From Rhizobium skierniewicense (lineage in GTDB: Bacteria > Pseudomonadota > Alphaproteobacteria > Rhizobiales > Rhizobiaceae): DNA of 64,000 nt. The stretch's first letter is position 1; each line of letters starts with the position of its first letter. The notes beneath the pieces were generated by a model, which did no database searches, was not told the DNA's origin, and saw only the letters and a program-made list of their open reading frames with translations. The DNA is taken from positions 1 through 64,000 of the forward strand of contig NZ_JACIDV010000016.1 in assembly GCF_014196515.1 (NCBI RefSeq), written 5' to 3'. Made by a program: the position numbers and the translations under genes. Below, one piece after another: positions 9,860 to 19,173 of the stretch.

Positions 9860-10696
9860 ATGTCGATTGACGTGCTCCTATTGGTTTTGCTGGGCGCGCT
9901 CTTGCACGCCAGCTGGAATGCGCTGGTCAAATCCGGCACGGACAAGGGGCTGGACGCAACCCTGATTGCTGCGGGTGCCGCGGTGTGCTCCCTACCCTTT
10001 CTACCGTTCGTGCCATTTCCCGGTGTGGCCGCCCTGCCCTTCCTGCTGGTATCGGCGATCTTGCAATTCACCTATTTCCGTCTGGTCGCGGCAGCCTACA
10101 CGGCAGGTGACATCGGTCTTGTCTACCCCATCATGCGCGGCGTTGCGCCATTGATCGTGGCAGCCAGCAGCAATCTGTTTCTGGGTGAAACGCTAAGCCC
10201 CGCCGCGCTTGGCGGGATCGCCATCATCTCTTCGGGAATATTGACATTGGCCTTCGAGGCACGCCACGGCGGAAGGCACGCCATTCTGCTGGCGCTCGCC
10301 AATTCGGTCGTCATCGCCGGCTACACCTTTGTTGACGGTGTCGGCGCCCGGCTCTCGGCAAGCTCCATCTCATACACCCTCTGGATGTCTCTGATGCCAC
10401 CAATTCTGCTGTTGAGCTGGGCGCTGTATTCGCGCGGATGGGCTCCAGTGGCCCACCATGTTCGCCGCAACTGGTGGCGCGGAATGGCAGGCGGCGCAGG
10501 CTCGATCATTTCCTATGGGCTGGCGCTCTGGGCGATGACGAAAGCGCCGGTCGCCGTCGTTGCCGCTTTGCGGGAAACATCCATTCTTTTTGCGGTCGTG
10601 ATTTCCATTGTCATTCTCAAGGAGAAGGCCAGCGTCTGGCGTTGTATCGCCGGTGCGATCATCGCTTTGGGCGTGCTGATCATGCGTCTCGGCTGA
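9860..10696 (+). CDS. EamA/DMT-family transporter
   Basis: Inner-membrane carrier of 278 residues with about ten hydrophobic helices arranged as two EamA repeats (roughly 3-135 and 145-278). The LLHASWNALVKSG start and the VYPIMRGVAPLIVA and TKAPVAVVAALRETS segments are typical of this drug/metabolite transporter family. The substrate is unknown. A frame opening at 9800 is longer, but homologues begin at MSIDVLLL, and the hydrophobic helix starts there. No partner genes are linked; rplM follows on the same strand from its own promoter. Confidence 0.88.
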   Translation: MSIDVLLLVLLGALLHASWNALVKSGTDKGLDATLIAAGAAVCSLPFLPFVPFPGVAALPFLLVSAILQFTYFRLVAAAYTAGDIGLVYPIMRGVAPLIVAASSNLFLGETLSPAALGGIAIISSGILTLAFEARHGGRHAILLALANSVVIAGYTFVDGVGARLSASSISYTLWMSLMPPILLLSWALYSRGWAPVAHHVRRNWWRGMAGGAGSIISYGLALWAMTKAPVAVVAALRETSILFAVVISIVILKEKASVWRCIAGAIIALGVLIMRLG

Positions 10697-10788
10697 TTTA
10701 AGAGTAACTTTATTGTGGTACTATAAAACCACACAACTAAACCAATGTTTTCATTGGGTAATTTTTACGATCCTGAATTCGACTGTTG

Positions 10789-10817
10789 TTGACGGCCTTT
10801 TGCCGGCGGCTTATAAG
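10789..10817 (+). promoter_or_regulatory. Sigma-70-type promoter of rplM-rpsI
   Basis: TTGACG (10789-10794) and TATAAG (10812-10817) are separated by exactly 17 bases, close to the housekeeping consensus. A transcript would start near 10824, giving a leader of about 120 bases before rplM. Confidence 0.75.
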
Positions 10818-10945
10818 CGCGCCAGATAGTTTTTCCCCGGAAACGCCGTCTTTCCGGCTGAACGTTCGCGATCAGCCTCAAGCAACAAGAAACGCCCGCA
10901 TATTTCCACTTTGAAACGTGACGGGTCCTAGAGAAAGTTAAAAGA

Positions 10946-11410
10946 ATGTCTACTTTCGTTCAGAAGCCCGCTGAGGTGGAGAAGAAGTGGATCATCATCG
11001 ACGCCGAAGGCCTCGTTGTTGGTCGCCTCGCCACTGTTGTTGCAACCCGTCTTCGCGGTAAGCACAAGGCAACATACACACCGCACGTCGACGATGGCGA
11101 CAATGTCATCATCATCAACGCTGAAAAGTGCGTTTTCACCGGCAACAAGTATTCCGACAAGAAGTACTACTGGCACACTGGTTACCCAGGTGGCATCAAG
11201 GAACGTACCGTTCGCCAGATCATCGAAGGCCGCTTCCCGGAGCGCGTTCTCGAAAAGGCTATCGAGCGTATGATCCCTCGTGGTCCTCTTGGCCGTCGCC
11301 AGATGAAGAACCTTCGCGTTTATGCCGGTTCCAACCATCCACACGAAGCTCAGCAGCCAGTCGCTCTCGACATTGCAGCGCTGAACAGCAAGAACGTAAG
11401 GAGCGCCTGA
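10946..11410 (+). CDS. rplM: 50S ribosomal protein L13
   Basis: Early-assembling 23S rRNA-binding protein of the large subunit. The 154-residue product starts [19 protein letters not shown] and contains [18 protein letters not shown] and the [20 protein letters not shown] region conserved in L13. It is followed after two bases by rpsI, the usual bacterial pairing. Confidence 0.98.
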   Translation: MSTFVQKPAEVEKKWIIIDAEGLVVGRLATVVATRLRGKHKATYTPHVDDGDNVIIINAEKCVFTGNKYSDKKYYWHTGYPGGIKERTVRQIIEGRFPERVLEKAIERMIPRGPLGRRQMKNLRVYAGSNHPHEAQQPVALDIAALNSKNVRSA

Positions 11411-11412
11411 TA

Positions 11413-11880
11413 ATGGCCGATCTTTCCTCACTGAAAGACCTCGCCCCTGCATCGGAAGCCTCTGCTCCCGTGCACGTCCGCAAGGTTGACACACTCGGCC
11501 GCTCCTACGCGACCGGCAAGCGCAAGAACGCTGTCGCCCGCGTTTGGGTCAAGGCTGGCTCTGGCAAGATCATCATCAACGGTCGCGATTTCTCCACGTA
11601 TTTCGCACGTCCCGTCCTTCAGATGATCCTGCAGCAGCCTTTGATCGCAGCAGCCCGTTCCGGCCAGTTCGATATCATCGCAACTGTTGCTGGTGGCGGT
11701 CTTTCCGGCCAGGCCGGTGCTGTTCGTCACGGCGTTTCCAAGGCCCTCACCTACTTCGAACCCGGCTTGCGCTCGGTTCTGAAGAAGGGTGGCTTCCTGA
11801 CCCGCGACAGCCGTGTTGTTGAACGTAAGAAGTACGGTAAGGCCAAGGCCCGCCGTTCGTTCCAGTTCTCCAAGCGTTAA
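11413..11880 (+). CDS. rpsI: 30S ribosomal protein S9
   Basis: Small-subunit protein whose C-terminal tail reaches the P-site tRNA. The 155-residue product has the [16 protein letters not shown] core near residue 30, [14 protein letters not shown] in the middle, and ends in the invariant basic QFSKR tail. AAGGAG overlaps the rplM stop region ten bases before the ATG, so translation is coupled to rplM. The first 25 residues (acidic, Ala/Ser-rich) are an extension typical of alphaproteobacteria. A strong terminator follows. Confidence 0.98.
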   Translation: MADLSSLKDLAPASEASAPVHVRKVDTLGRSYATGKRKNAVARVWVKAGSGKIIINGRDFSTYFARPVLQMILQQPLIAAARSGQFDIIATVAGGGLSGQAGAVRHGVSKALTYFEPGLRSVLKKGGFLTRDSRVVERKKYGKAKARRSFQFSKR

Positions 11881-11904
11881 TCGCGACCGGAATACAACAC
11901 ATCG

Positions 11905-11933
11905 AAAGGCGGGGCTTTGGCTCCGCCTTTTTC
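11905..11933 (+). terminator. Rho-independent terminator of rplM-rpsI
   Basis: AAAGGCGGGGC pairs with GCTCCGCCTTT (one G-U) around a TTTG tetraloop, followed by TTTTTCG, 25 bases after the rpsI stop. Confidence 0.92.
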
Positions 11934-11950
11934 GTTTGGCGGGTGTTGTC

Positions 11951-13888
11951 TCAGTTGCTAGTGGTTGTCTGCGCCCTATCCAACTCGCGCAAAACGCTTT
12001 CCACCACCATTGCAGCTCCCGCAGCCGTGTAGTGTCCTCTGTCAGCGATATAAGCGACACCGGCACGACCGTAGAGGCATCTGTCTCGTGCCTGCGTGTT
12101 GCAGAATATCGTCTCGGGCAGGACCTTGCCGACATTATCAGGGACGGCAGCATCCAGCAGCGCGTGAGCACGGGCCGTATTGGCCTGGAAGTTCGAAGCG
12201 GAAAACGGAAAGTCGGGCGCCTTGTCGCCTTTGATGATCCGCGCTGCCATCACGTCGATGACGGGCTTGTCGAAACGGGGGCTGGGATAGATGACAACCA
12301 CGCGCTTGCCGCTCGCCCGCAAGGCTTCGATCGTCTCACGCAATTTATTCGCCATCTCCCCCAGGGACGTCGTATCGACAAGGCGCTCCCTGCCTTCGAT
12401 CCGCATGTGGCTGGTGTTGAGAAAGCTGACCCATGATGCCGTGAGGATGACGGTGTCGATCCTGGTCTCGTTTAGATAGGCCAGGGCTCGCGCGTTGACA
12501 TCATCGCACGGCACGGCACCCTCTTCCCGCGCCATGGAGACGCCGATGATGGGCGCGCAAAAACCATGGGTGATCTGCACGAGGCCTATATTTCGACCTT
12601 TCAGTGCGTTCGCCAGCGAAGGCGCCATGGAGGCGGCAATGGAATCGCCCCATAGCGCGTAGGTCCTGCCCGCCTGTGCATTGAAGAGGCATTTCGGATC
12701 GGGCACGAGGGCGGTCCCATCTTCGACTTGCCACAGGCAGGTATCGCTCCACACCGTTTTCTGGGCAAAACTTTGCACATCGGGCGACAGGCGGAACGGC
12801 AAGCCGTCCTTAACGTCGCCCCAGAAGCCGACGCTCATCAGGACCACCCCGCACGCGGCAGCCACGCCAACGAAGCGACGAAGACCAATTCTTTTGCTTC
12901 GGAAGGGCTGTTCGACGAAACGCCACGTGAACGCTGCAAGTGCGGCGGTCAGCAGGATCAAACCACCCATGACCCAGTTCGAAGGGGCATCGGTGCTTCT
13001 GATGCGCCAGAACACGAAAACCGGCTGGTGCCAGAGATAGGTGCTGAAACTGATACGTCCGATCCAGACCAGAGGCGGAAGCGACAGAATACGACCCGCC
13101 CAGGTATCACGAGAGGCGAACACCAGAACCCCGCAAGCGCCTGCGACCGGCAACAGTGCCATCAACGAGGGAACCAGCGTGGCGGGATCGAACAGGAATA
13201 TAGCAGCCAGGACCATCGCGACGCCTGCGAACGCTAATGCGCCGTTGACGGGTCGGGGTCGGCCGTTCACGTAGAAGGCGCAAAGCGCGCCTACCAGAAT
13301 TTCCCAAGCGCGGGTGGGCAACAGATAATAATTGGCAGACGGGTAGAACCGGGCTCCGATCTCGCTGGCGATAAGGCTCGCAATCGCCGCGACGACCACA
13401 ATCCGAAAAATGGTTTTGGTTTTCAACGGCAAGAGAAAGAGCAAAGGAAACAGCAGGTAGAATTGCTCTTCGACACCCAGGCTCCAGGTATGAAGCAGCG
13501 GCACTTCGGCCGCGTCGGGTGCGAAATAGTCGGTCTTTCTGAGGAAGTAGACATTGGAAACGGACAAGGTCGCCGTCATCAGACTTTTGGAAAAGGCTTC
13601 GTAAGCGTCCGGCAAAAGCCACATCCAGGCAGGCGGAAGTGTGCACAGGAGAACGAAGAAAAGCGCGGGCACTATCCTGCGTGCGCGGCGCTCGTAAAAG
13701 GCCCTCAGTGAAAACGTTCCGTTCGCACGGGCATCGAGAATAACGGTCGTTATCAGATATCCGCTGATGACGAAGAAGACATCGACACCCATGAAACCGC
13801 CGCTGAAGATCGCGAAGTTGGCATGCGCAAAGATCACGCCCAGCACGGCAATGGCGCGCAGACCATCGATTTCAGGCCGATACGTCAT
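11951..13888 (-). CDS. OafA/YrhL-type membrane acyltransferase with SGNH domain
   Basis: A 645-residue membrane protein predicted to O-acetylate a surface polysaccharide, lipopolysaccharide or similar glycan. The N-terminal acyltransferase-3 domain (about 1-340, ten hydrophobic helices) carries the conserved Arg11 and His22 and the RRARRIVPAL arginine cluster near 68-72. The C-terminal SGNH hydrolase-like domain has the nucleophile motif GDS (414-416) and the closing DxxH (Asp616, His619), so both modules look catalytically intact. It is monocistronic, convergent with rpsI and about 295 bp from argC. The polysaccharide genes at 17-21 kb are possible partners, an inference only. Confidence 0.9.
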   Translation of the reverse strand: MTYRPEIDGLRAIAVLGVIFAHANFAIFSGGFMGVDVFFVISGYLITTVILDARANGTFSLRAFYERRARRIVPALFFVLLCTLPPAWMWLLPDAYEAFSKSLMTATLSVSNVYFLRKTDYFAPDAAEVPLLHTWSLGVEEQFYLLFPLLFLLPLKTKTIFRIVVVAAIASLIASEIGARFYPSANYYLLPTRAWEILVGALCAFYVNGRPRPVNGALAFAGVAMVLAAIFLFDPATLVPSLMALLPVAGACGVLVFASRDTWAGRILSLPPLVWIGRISFSTYLWHQPVFVFWRIRSTDAPSNWVMGGLILLTAALAAFTWRFVEQPFRSKRIGLRRFVGVAAACGVVLMSVGFWGDVKDGLPFRLSPDVQSFAQKTVWSDTCLWQVEDGTALVPDPKCLFNAQAGRTYALWGDSIAASMAPSLANALKGRNIGLVQITHGFCAPIIGVSMAREEGAVPCDDVNARALAYLNETRIDTVILTASWVSFLNTSHMRIEGRERLVDTTSLGEMANKLRETIEALRASGKRVVVIYPSPRFDKPVIDVMAARIIKGDKAPDFPFSASNFQANTARAHALLDAAVPDNVGKVLPETIFCNTQARDRCLYGRAGVAYIADRGHYTAAGAAMVVESVLRELDRAQTTTSN

Positions 13889-14183
13889 GACGGTCCCTAA
13901 GTTTCAGGGTTGAATGGGCACGCCGGAAGCGTCTCAGCAATACCGGTAAATTACAGAGGAACAGTCTATCAGCAAACCCTTAATGCAGCATTGCGGCGCT
14001 CCACACTTCGACGTTCAGCACGTAACGTGAAGGACGACCGCCATTGCGGCAGCAGTTGTCGCGATGTATATGCTTTGCACGCGTGGAGAATGGCTTGCGA
14101 CCAGACGCTGACAGATCGATTCAGGACTTTGGCAAACCGATTCCGCGCATGATCGTAACCTATTGAATGAACAGGATAAGGAC

Positions 14184-15110
14184 ATGGCAGCGAAAATCTT
14201 CATCGATGGCGAACACGGCACGACAGGCTTGCAGATCCGCACACGCCTTGCCGATCGTCGCGATATCGAGTTGCTGTCCATTCCTGAGGCCGAGCGCCGC
14301 AACGCAGCCATGCGCGAAGACATGCTGAACAGTGCCGACATTTCCATTCTGTGCCTTCCCGACGACGCTTCGAAAGAGGCCGTTTCGATGGTGGCCGGCA
14401 ACAACAATGTCAGCATCATCGACACATCAACCGCTTTCCGCATTCACCCAGATTGGGCTTATGGCTTTGCTGAAATGGATAAGGCCCAGGCCGAAAAGGT
14501 CAGGTCTGCCCGCTTCGTGGCAAACCCCGGATGCTACCCGACGGGCGCCATCGGTCTGATCAGGCCATTGCGGAATGCGGGCATTTTGCCGGATGGCTAC
14601 CCTGTGAGCGTCAATGCCGTTTCCGGTTACACCGGTGGCGGCAAGCAGATGATTGCACAGATGGAAGACCCAAGCCGCGATGATGCCATCAGCGCCAATA
14701 ACTTTCTCTATGGTCTGACACTGAAGCACAAGCACGTGCCAGAAATGCAGTATCATGGCCTTCTGAACCGTGCCCCCCTATTTTCCCCGTCGGTTGGCCG
14801 GTTCGCGCAGGGCATGATCGTGCAGGTGCCGCTATTCCTTGGAGACCTTGCCGAGGGAACGACGCTGAAATCCATTCACGACGCGCTTGTTGCGCATTAC
14901 GCAGCACAGAACATCGTTCAGGTCGTGCCGCTTGACGACAGCAAATCGCTGTCGCGCATCGATGCGGAAGAACTTGTCAATCAGGACACGATGAAGCTGT
15001 TTGTGTTCGGCAGTGACGAGCACATCAATCTGGTCGCCGTTCTCGACAATCTCGGCAAGGGTGCTTCGGGCGCTGCCGTCCAGAATATGGAACTCATGCT
15101 TTCGGCATGA
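14184..15110 (+). CDS. argC: N-acetyl-gamma-glutamyl-phosphate reductase, type 2
   Basis: Third enzyme of arginine synthesis; reduces N-acetylglutamyl phosphate with NADPH to the semialdehyde. The 308-residue length and the [18 protein letters not shown]-terminus are those of the short type 2 ArgC. The catalytic cysteine is Cys117 in [10 protein letters not shown]. Start at the ATG 14184, with AGGATAAGG just upstream, rather than the ATG 21 bases earlier. Its stop overlaps the start of the following kinase gene (ATGA), implying coupled translation. The 295-bp region upstream shows no gene. Confidence 0.96.
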   Translation: MAAKIFIDGEHGTTGLQIRTRLADRRDIELLSIPEAERRNAAMREDMLNSADISILCLPDDASKEAVSMVAGNNNVSIIDTSTAFRIHPDWAYGFAEMDKAQAEKVRSARFVANPGCYPTGAIGLIRPLRNAGILPDGYPVSVNAVSGYTGGGKQMIAQMEDPSRDDAISANNFLYGLTLKHKHVPEMQYHGLLNRAPLFSPSVGRFAQGMIVQVPLFLGDLAEGTTLKSIHDALVAHYAAQNIVQVVPLDDSKSLSRIDAEELVNQDTMKLFVFGSDEHINLVAVLDNLGKGASGAAVQNMELMLSA

Positions 15111-15967
15111 GTGACACTTCGGACAACAGCCGAATTCCTGACGACCTTGCAAGGCGGTGGAGCATCTCCTCCGCCTTTCTCATTGCCGATACACCCAGCA
15201 GTCTTGTTTATCGCGTAACACTGGAAAGCGGCGCGGCGGCCATCCTGAAAAGTCTGAAACCTCGTGGTATGGGCGAACGCCCTGGCATAGCCTATCTGCA
15301 CTGGCGGGGCGGCAACGGGGCCGTGCGCCTTCTGGCGCAAGCCGAAACCGTATGCCTGATCGAAGACGCTGGCGATACGACGCTGCGCACCCATCGCCTT
15401 GCGCATGACGAAACGGCCTCCAACACCATCATCCTCGATGTGCTGGCAAAGCTGCATGCACCCGGCAACAGGATACCCAAAGGACTGACGTCGCTCGATC
15501 GGCATTTCAAGGCCCTCTTTGCGCGTGCAGATATCGAATCGGATATGCGCATCAAGGATGCCCTGCGCTTCAGCGCGCATTTGGCCAGCACGCTGTTGGC
15601 CGACCAAAGCGACATCAAGGCCCTGCACGGGGATTTGCATCACGACAACATCATATCCGGCGAATCACGTGGCTGGCTGGCGATTGACCCGCAGGGACTT
15701 GTTGGCGACCCGGCCTATGATGTTGCCAATATTTTCGGAAACCCTATCGGCGCCCTGCCCGATATCATCGATCCCTATCGTATCCGATCACTGGCCAGGA
15801 TCTTTGCCGGAGCTCTCGGTTGCACGGAAGACAAGGTGCTGCGCTATGCCATTGCCCATGCGGGCTTATCGATCTGCTGGTCGCTGGAGGACGACGTGGC
15901 GCTCGATGATAGCAAGAACGCCCGCGAACGCCTTGCCTTCATCGACGTCGCCAGATCGCTGCTCTAG
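15107..15967 (+). CDS. APH(6)/hydroxyurea-resistance-family kinase
   Basis: A 286-residue member of the aminoglycoside/hydroxyurea antibiotic resistance kinase family (PF04655; StrB/APH(6) relatives). The ATP-side lysine is Lys48 in AILKSL; the catalytic loop HGDLHHDN is at 174-181 and the metal-binding [13 protein letters not shown] at 193-205, so kinase activity is expected. Chromosomal members in rhizobia are common and their natural substrate is unknown; resistance cannot be inferred. It overlaps argC by four bases. It converges on the heme A synthase gene, whose last codon overlaps its end by four bases. Confidence 0.87.
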   Translation: MSDTSDNSRIPDDLARRWSISSAFLIADTPSSLVYRVTLESGAAAILKSLKPRGMGERPGIAYLHWRGGNGAVRLLAQAETVCLIEDAGDTTLRTHRLAHDETASNTIILDVLAKLHAPGNRIPKGLTSLDRHFKALFARADIESDMRIKDALRFSAHLASTLLADQSDIKALHGDLHHDNIISGESRGWLAIDPQGLVGDPAYDVANIFGNPIGALPDIIDPYRIRSLARIFAGALGCTEDKVLRYAIAHAGLSICWSLEDDVALDDSKNARERLAFIDVARSLL

Positions 15968-17082
15968 CGTCTGACGTCGACCGCACCCGGCAACGGGTAT
16001 TCCCCAATGAAACCGCGCCAGTGGGCGATGGCAAAGGCGAGAACCAGAAGCGCCATGCCCTGATGCGCCAGGGCGACGTGGATATTCACGTGCATCAGAA
16101 GTGTGGTGATGCCAAGTGTCGCCTGCATGCAGACAAGAGCGAAAAACAGGATGGAGCGACGCGCCTGGGGGGTGTTCGGGAGTGTTCGCGCCATGTCGAT
16201 CATGTGCCAGAGCGTTGCGGCAAGAAGCACGTAGGCGCCCAGACGATGGACGAACTGCACGGTCTTTGGATTTTCGAACAGGTTGATCCACCATGGCTGC
16301 TGAAGGAAAAGATCGCCGGGAACGAGCGAACCATCCATCAACGGCCATGTGTTGTAGGACAGACCGGCGTTCAAGCCAGCCACCAGCGCTCCGAGATAGA
16401 TCTGGAACAGACAGAGCACCGCCAGCAGCGTGGCAAAACCCCTGCCCCGTTGCTCGCTCGCCGCCTGTGGAGAGTGGAGCGACAGTCCGCGCAAGATCCA
16501 CATGCATCCTGCGAAAATCAGACAGGCGATCGTCAGATGCGTGGCCAGCCGGTACTGCGAAACATCGGTGCGGTTCACGAGGCCTGAGGAGACCATCCAC
16601 CAGCCGACGAAACCTTGAAAACCACCCAGCGCGAGCAGGCCGATCAAAGGCAGCTTCAAGCGCTTTTCGATTCGACCTGTCAGCCAGAAATAGGCGAGCG
16701 GCAACGCAAAGATCAGGCCGATCGCACGCGCAAGCAGGCGATGCGCCCATTCCCACCAGAAGATGGTCTTGAACTCGCTGAGCGACATGCCTTTGTTGAT
16801 TTCCTGATATTGCGGAATGCGCTTGTAAAGCTGGAATTCCTCTTCCCATTCGGCAGCGGACAACGGCGGAACGGCACCGTGGATCGGCTTCCATTCGGTG
16901 ATCGAAAGACCTGATTCCGTCAGGCGTGTCGCCCCACCGACGAGCACAAGGCAGAACAGGGTAAACAGAACAACCCGCAGCCAGATGCGCAACAGGCGGC
17001 GGTTCTTTTCCTGCGTTGTCAGCGCCGCCGGACGGTTCTGCTCGACAGAGGTTTCAGCCTTACCCATCGTGTTCGTTTGCAT
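15964..17082 (-). CDS. ctaA: Heme A synthase (COX15/CtaA)
   Basis: Inner-membrane enzyme that oxidises the heme O methyl group to make heme A for cytochrome aa3 oxidase. The 372-residue product has eight hydrophobic helices and the four histidine sites of the family: His114 in WEWAHRLLAR, His182 in ATHLTIA, and those in FVHRLGAY and LAHQGMAL. The ATG at 17082 has GGAG eight bases upstream; the frame is open to 17160 without a better site. The other cytochrome-oxidase assembly genes are not in the window. A DUF2842 gene starts divergently 148 bp away. Confidence 0.96.
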   Translation of the reverse strand: MQTNTMGKAETSVEQNRPAALTTQEKNRRLLRIWLRVVLFTLFCLVLVGGATRLTESGLSITEWKPIHGAVPPLSAAEWEEEFQLYKRIPQYQEINKGMSLSEFKTIFWWEWAHRLLARAIGLIFALPLAYFWLTGRIEKRLKLPLIGLLALGGFQGFVGWWMVSSGLVNRTDVSQYRLATHLTIACLIFAGCMWILRGLSLHSPQAASEQRGRGFATLLAVLCLFQIYLGALVAGLNAGLSYNTWPLMDGSLVPGDLFLQQPWWINLFENPKTVQFVHRLGAYVLLAATLWHMIDMARTLPNTPQARRSILFFALVCMQATLGITTLLMHVNIHVALAHQGMALLVLAFAIAHWRGFIGEYPLPGAVDVRR

Positions 17083-17230
17083 TCCTGACACTCCACAAGT
17101 CTTATGCCTTGGTTTGCAACAACGAAACGTGCAAAACAAGCCCTTATGCCGCCCTATCAAGCCTTAAAGCTTTGCGGCATCGGGTCGCGGCTGTATAGTG
17201 CGGCAACGGATCTGCAAGACGGAAAACCCC

Positions 17231-17443
17231 ATGCCCACGCGCCTGAAATCATTCATCGGAACCATCGTCATCATCTGTCTGGTGGTTCTTTATGCCGTGG
17301 TCGCGACATCGTTTGCCACGGCAGCGCTATCCGATCAGCCATGGTGGGTGCACCTGGCCTATTTCCTGGTTTCAGGCCTGCTTTGGATCCTGCCAGCGAT
17401 GTTCATCATCAAATGGATGGCGGGGCCGACACAACAAAAATAG
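17231..17443 (+). CDS. DUF2842 small membrane protein
   Basis: A 70-residue protein with two hydrophobic helices (about 7-29 and 43-63) and the motif QPWWVHLAYFLVSGLLWILP typical of DUF2842, a family restricted to alphaproteobacteria and of unknown function. It lies divergently beside ctaA, a frequent neighbour, hinting at a membrane or respiratory role. Start at ATG 17231; an in-frame ATG at 17198 would add eleven polar residues before it. Confidence 0.85.
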   Translation: MPTRLKSFIGTIVIICLVVLYAVVATSFATAALSDQPWWVHLAYFLVSGLLWILPAMFIIKWMAGPTQQK

Positions 17444-17445
17444 CT

Positions 17446-18060
17446 CTATGATGCGCTTCTGGTGGGCGCGTTATCGGTCATCACCATCACGTCGGGGTAA
17501 CCCGCAGCCAGAAGCTCCGCCAATGCGGGTTCGGCCTGGGCTTCGTCCGGCGATGAGACAACAATATCGGCATCCACATATTTCAACAGCGTTGTCACAC
17601 CCTGGATATCGGATGCGCCGAACTCCAGCAAAAGAGTGTCGTAGGTGTCCGCCAGCGCATGCAGCACCATGGTCAGCCGCTCGATGATCTTCACGGCCTG
17701 AACGGGCTGGGCGATGCCTTGTGGCACGATATGGGCATTGGACAGCCGGTCGTGATGGATCGTCTCACCAAAGGCCGTATCGCCGAACAGCAGATCGCCG
17801 AGACCCGGAAGGCCCGCCTGCGGTGACATCAGCCGCGTTGGACAGCCCGACACCGTCATATCCACAAGCACGATGGAACGGCCAAGCTCAGCCATGGAGC
17901 GCGCCAGCATGACCGTGGCCGTGGAGCCATCGTCACCACTGGGAGACAGGAATGCAAAGGCAGGTTTTGCGCCACGCATGGAGAGGAAATCCGCGACGTC
18001 GCTGACCGGAAGGCTGAAGCGCTCCCGTGGCGTGGCGTCTGTGTCATCTGCATGAGACAT
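17446..18060 (-). CDS. ExoP/Wzc-like P-loop protein with degenerate nucleotide site
   Basis: A 204-residue cytoplasmic protein with the fold signature of the tyrosine-kinase ATPase domain of polysaccharide co-polymerases. The segment FAFLSPSGDDGSTATVMLAR (36-55) aligns with the Walker A region but has no P-loop lysine (SGDDGSTA where SGEGKST is usual). The second Walker-type motif reads VLVDMTVSGCPT (64-75), with Asp67 kept but the usual DxDxR pattern broken. There is no tyrosine-rich tail and no membrane part. It is therefore probably not an active kinase. It is divergent from the export lipoprotein gene, suggesting a regulatory or scaffold role in the same pathway. The ATG 18060 has GGAAG six bases ahead. 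Confidence 0.7.
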   Translation of the reverse strand: MSHADDTDATPRERFSLPVSDVADFLSMRGAKPAFAFLSPSGDDGSTATVMLARSMAELGRSIVLVDMTVSGCPTRLMSPQAGLPGLGDLLFGDTAFGETIHHDRLSNAHIVPQGIAQPVQAVKIIERLTMVLHALADTYDTLLLEFGASDIQGVTTLLKYVDADIVVSSPDEAQAEPALAELLAAGYPDVMVMTDNAPTRSAS

Positions 18061-18225
18061 ATTGTCTTCCAAGTCATTTCCTAAAGTGTTGGCGCCCCGG
18101 CACATTCCGTTGGTCGCCGCGACTTTACGAGGTGCGGGTAACGCAAGCGTTAAACTTCTCCTGCACCACTGTGATTACTAATGATTGAAAAATGAATCGG
18201 CACCTGTTTACGGGGCATTAACCAT

Positions 18226-18374
18226 AAGGAGGGGATAACGGCATGAAGAAATGCATTTGGAGCAAGATTGCGGATGACGTTCGCTGCCCCACGTTTGATA
18301 TCCGCATTGGTCGTTGCCTTGGCGACAACGCTTGCAGGTTGTTCTGCGTACAAGCCGGCACCGCGCGCCTTTAA
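18226..18374 (+). other. Strong RBS and 43-codon ORF overlapping the Wza-type gene out of frame
   Basis: AAGGAGG (18226-18232) precedes ATG 18243, which opens a 43-codon frame closing at TAA 18372-18374, overlapping the export-lipoprotein gene by about 100 bases in a different frame. The peptide (MKKCIWSKIADDVR...) is cysteine-rich and basic and resembles nothing I know. It may be a leader ORF that couples translation of the lipoprotein, or mark a one-base indel that removed the original signal-peptide start. Confidence 0.4.
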
Positions 18375-18846
18375 CGAGGCAGCGCTTCAACCCTATCACC
18401 TCGATAGTGGCGACCGTCTGCGCGTCAATGTGTTCGATCAGGCCGGACTGACGAATACCTACATCATCGATCAGGCAGGCTACGTCGCTTTTCCGCTCGT
18501 CGGCCAAGTACCGGCGCGGGGCAAGACCGTCGCCCAGCTTGAAGCGGCCATTGCACAAAAATTGCGCCAGGGTTTTCTCAAGAATCCTGATGTCACGATC
18601 GAGATCGATCGCTATCGCCCGGTTTTCGTCATGGGTGAAGTCGGCAGACCCGGCCAATATTCCTATGTCCCCGGCATGACGGCCCAAAATGCTATCGCCA
18701 TCGCCGGTGGCTTCACACCCCGCGCCAATCAGCGAGATGTGGACGTTACCCGTAAAATCAACGCCGAGGTTCTGACAGGCCGAATCATCATCTCTGGCCC
18801 CGTCATAGCAGGCGACACGATATATGTGCGCGAACGCTTCTTCTAA
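18274..18846 (+). CDS. Polysaccharide export lipoprotein (Wza/ExoF/GumB family)
   Basis: Outer-membrane polysaccharide exporter of 190 residues. A signal peptide ends in the lipobox LAGC with acylated Cys23. The Poly_export domain (about 41-115, YHLDSGDRLRVNVFDQAGL) is followed by one SLBB repeat (115-190, VFVMGEVGRPGQYSYVPGM). It is shorter than E. coli Wza and lacks its C-terminal membrane helix, like GumB/ExoF-type proteins. Start choice is uncertain: GGAG at 18259 sits 5 bases from a TTG (18268) and 11 from the ATG (18274), and the strongest ribosome-binding site belongs to an out-of-frame ATG at 18243. The sugar transferase follows 327 bp downstream. Confidence 0.88.
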   Translation: MTFAAPRLISALVVALATTLAGCSAYKPAPRAFNEAALQPYHLDSGDRLRVNVFDQAGLTNTYIIDQAGYVAFPLVGQVPARGKTVAQLEAAIAQKLRQGFLKNPDVTIEIDRYRPVFVMGEVGRPGQYSYVPGMTAQNAIAIAGGFTPRANQRDVDVTRKINAEVLTGRIIISGPVIAGDTIYVRERFF

Positions 18847-19173
18847 AATGCACCAACGGCCCTGCCCGGCAGCTGCATCTCACCTCAAGAAGCTCTAACA
18901 CGACAAAGTTTATAGTCTGAAATGGGACCGAGCCAAAGGTTTCCAACCGACTTACAGTTGCGGGTAAACAGGTATTGCGTATCCCGCCCCCCTTATTTGC
19001 TCGTCCGGAAAGGCCGGACTGAGGAACACATGCACCAGGACAGCGTTTTAGCGACGCCAAACCGTCGTGCACGTGTTAGAGAAGATGCAAGCGACACGGT
19101 GACGTTGACCTAAAGGGTTTATTAGTAAATCCTTTAGTAACCTGACCTTCATTCGAGGCTTTGGAAAGATACA
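18847..19173. other. Intergenic region before the sugar transferase
   Basis: This 327-bp region has no supported ORF. It holds TTGACC (19105-19110) and, just after it, an inverted repeat AAAGGGTTTA (19112-19121) with TAAATCCTTT (19126-19135), nine of ten bases matched, about 40 bases before the next gene. It may be an operator or promoter-proximal element. Confidence 0.35.

Noticed and set aside
15107-15967. Calling the APH-type gene a streptomycin resistance determinant
   Set aside because: The family motifs are present, but chromosomal rhizobial members are common and substrate cannot be inferred from sequence.
18243-18374. Treating the 43-codon frame as a confident gene
   Set aside because: It overlaps a real gene and has no homologue known to me, so it is listed only as a regulatory candidate.
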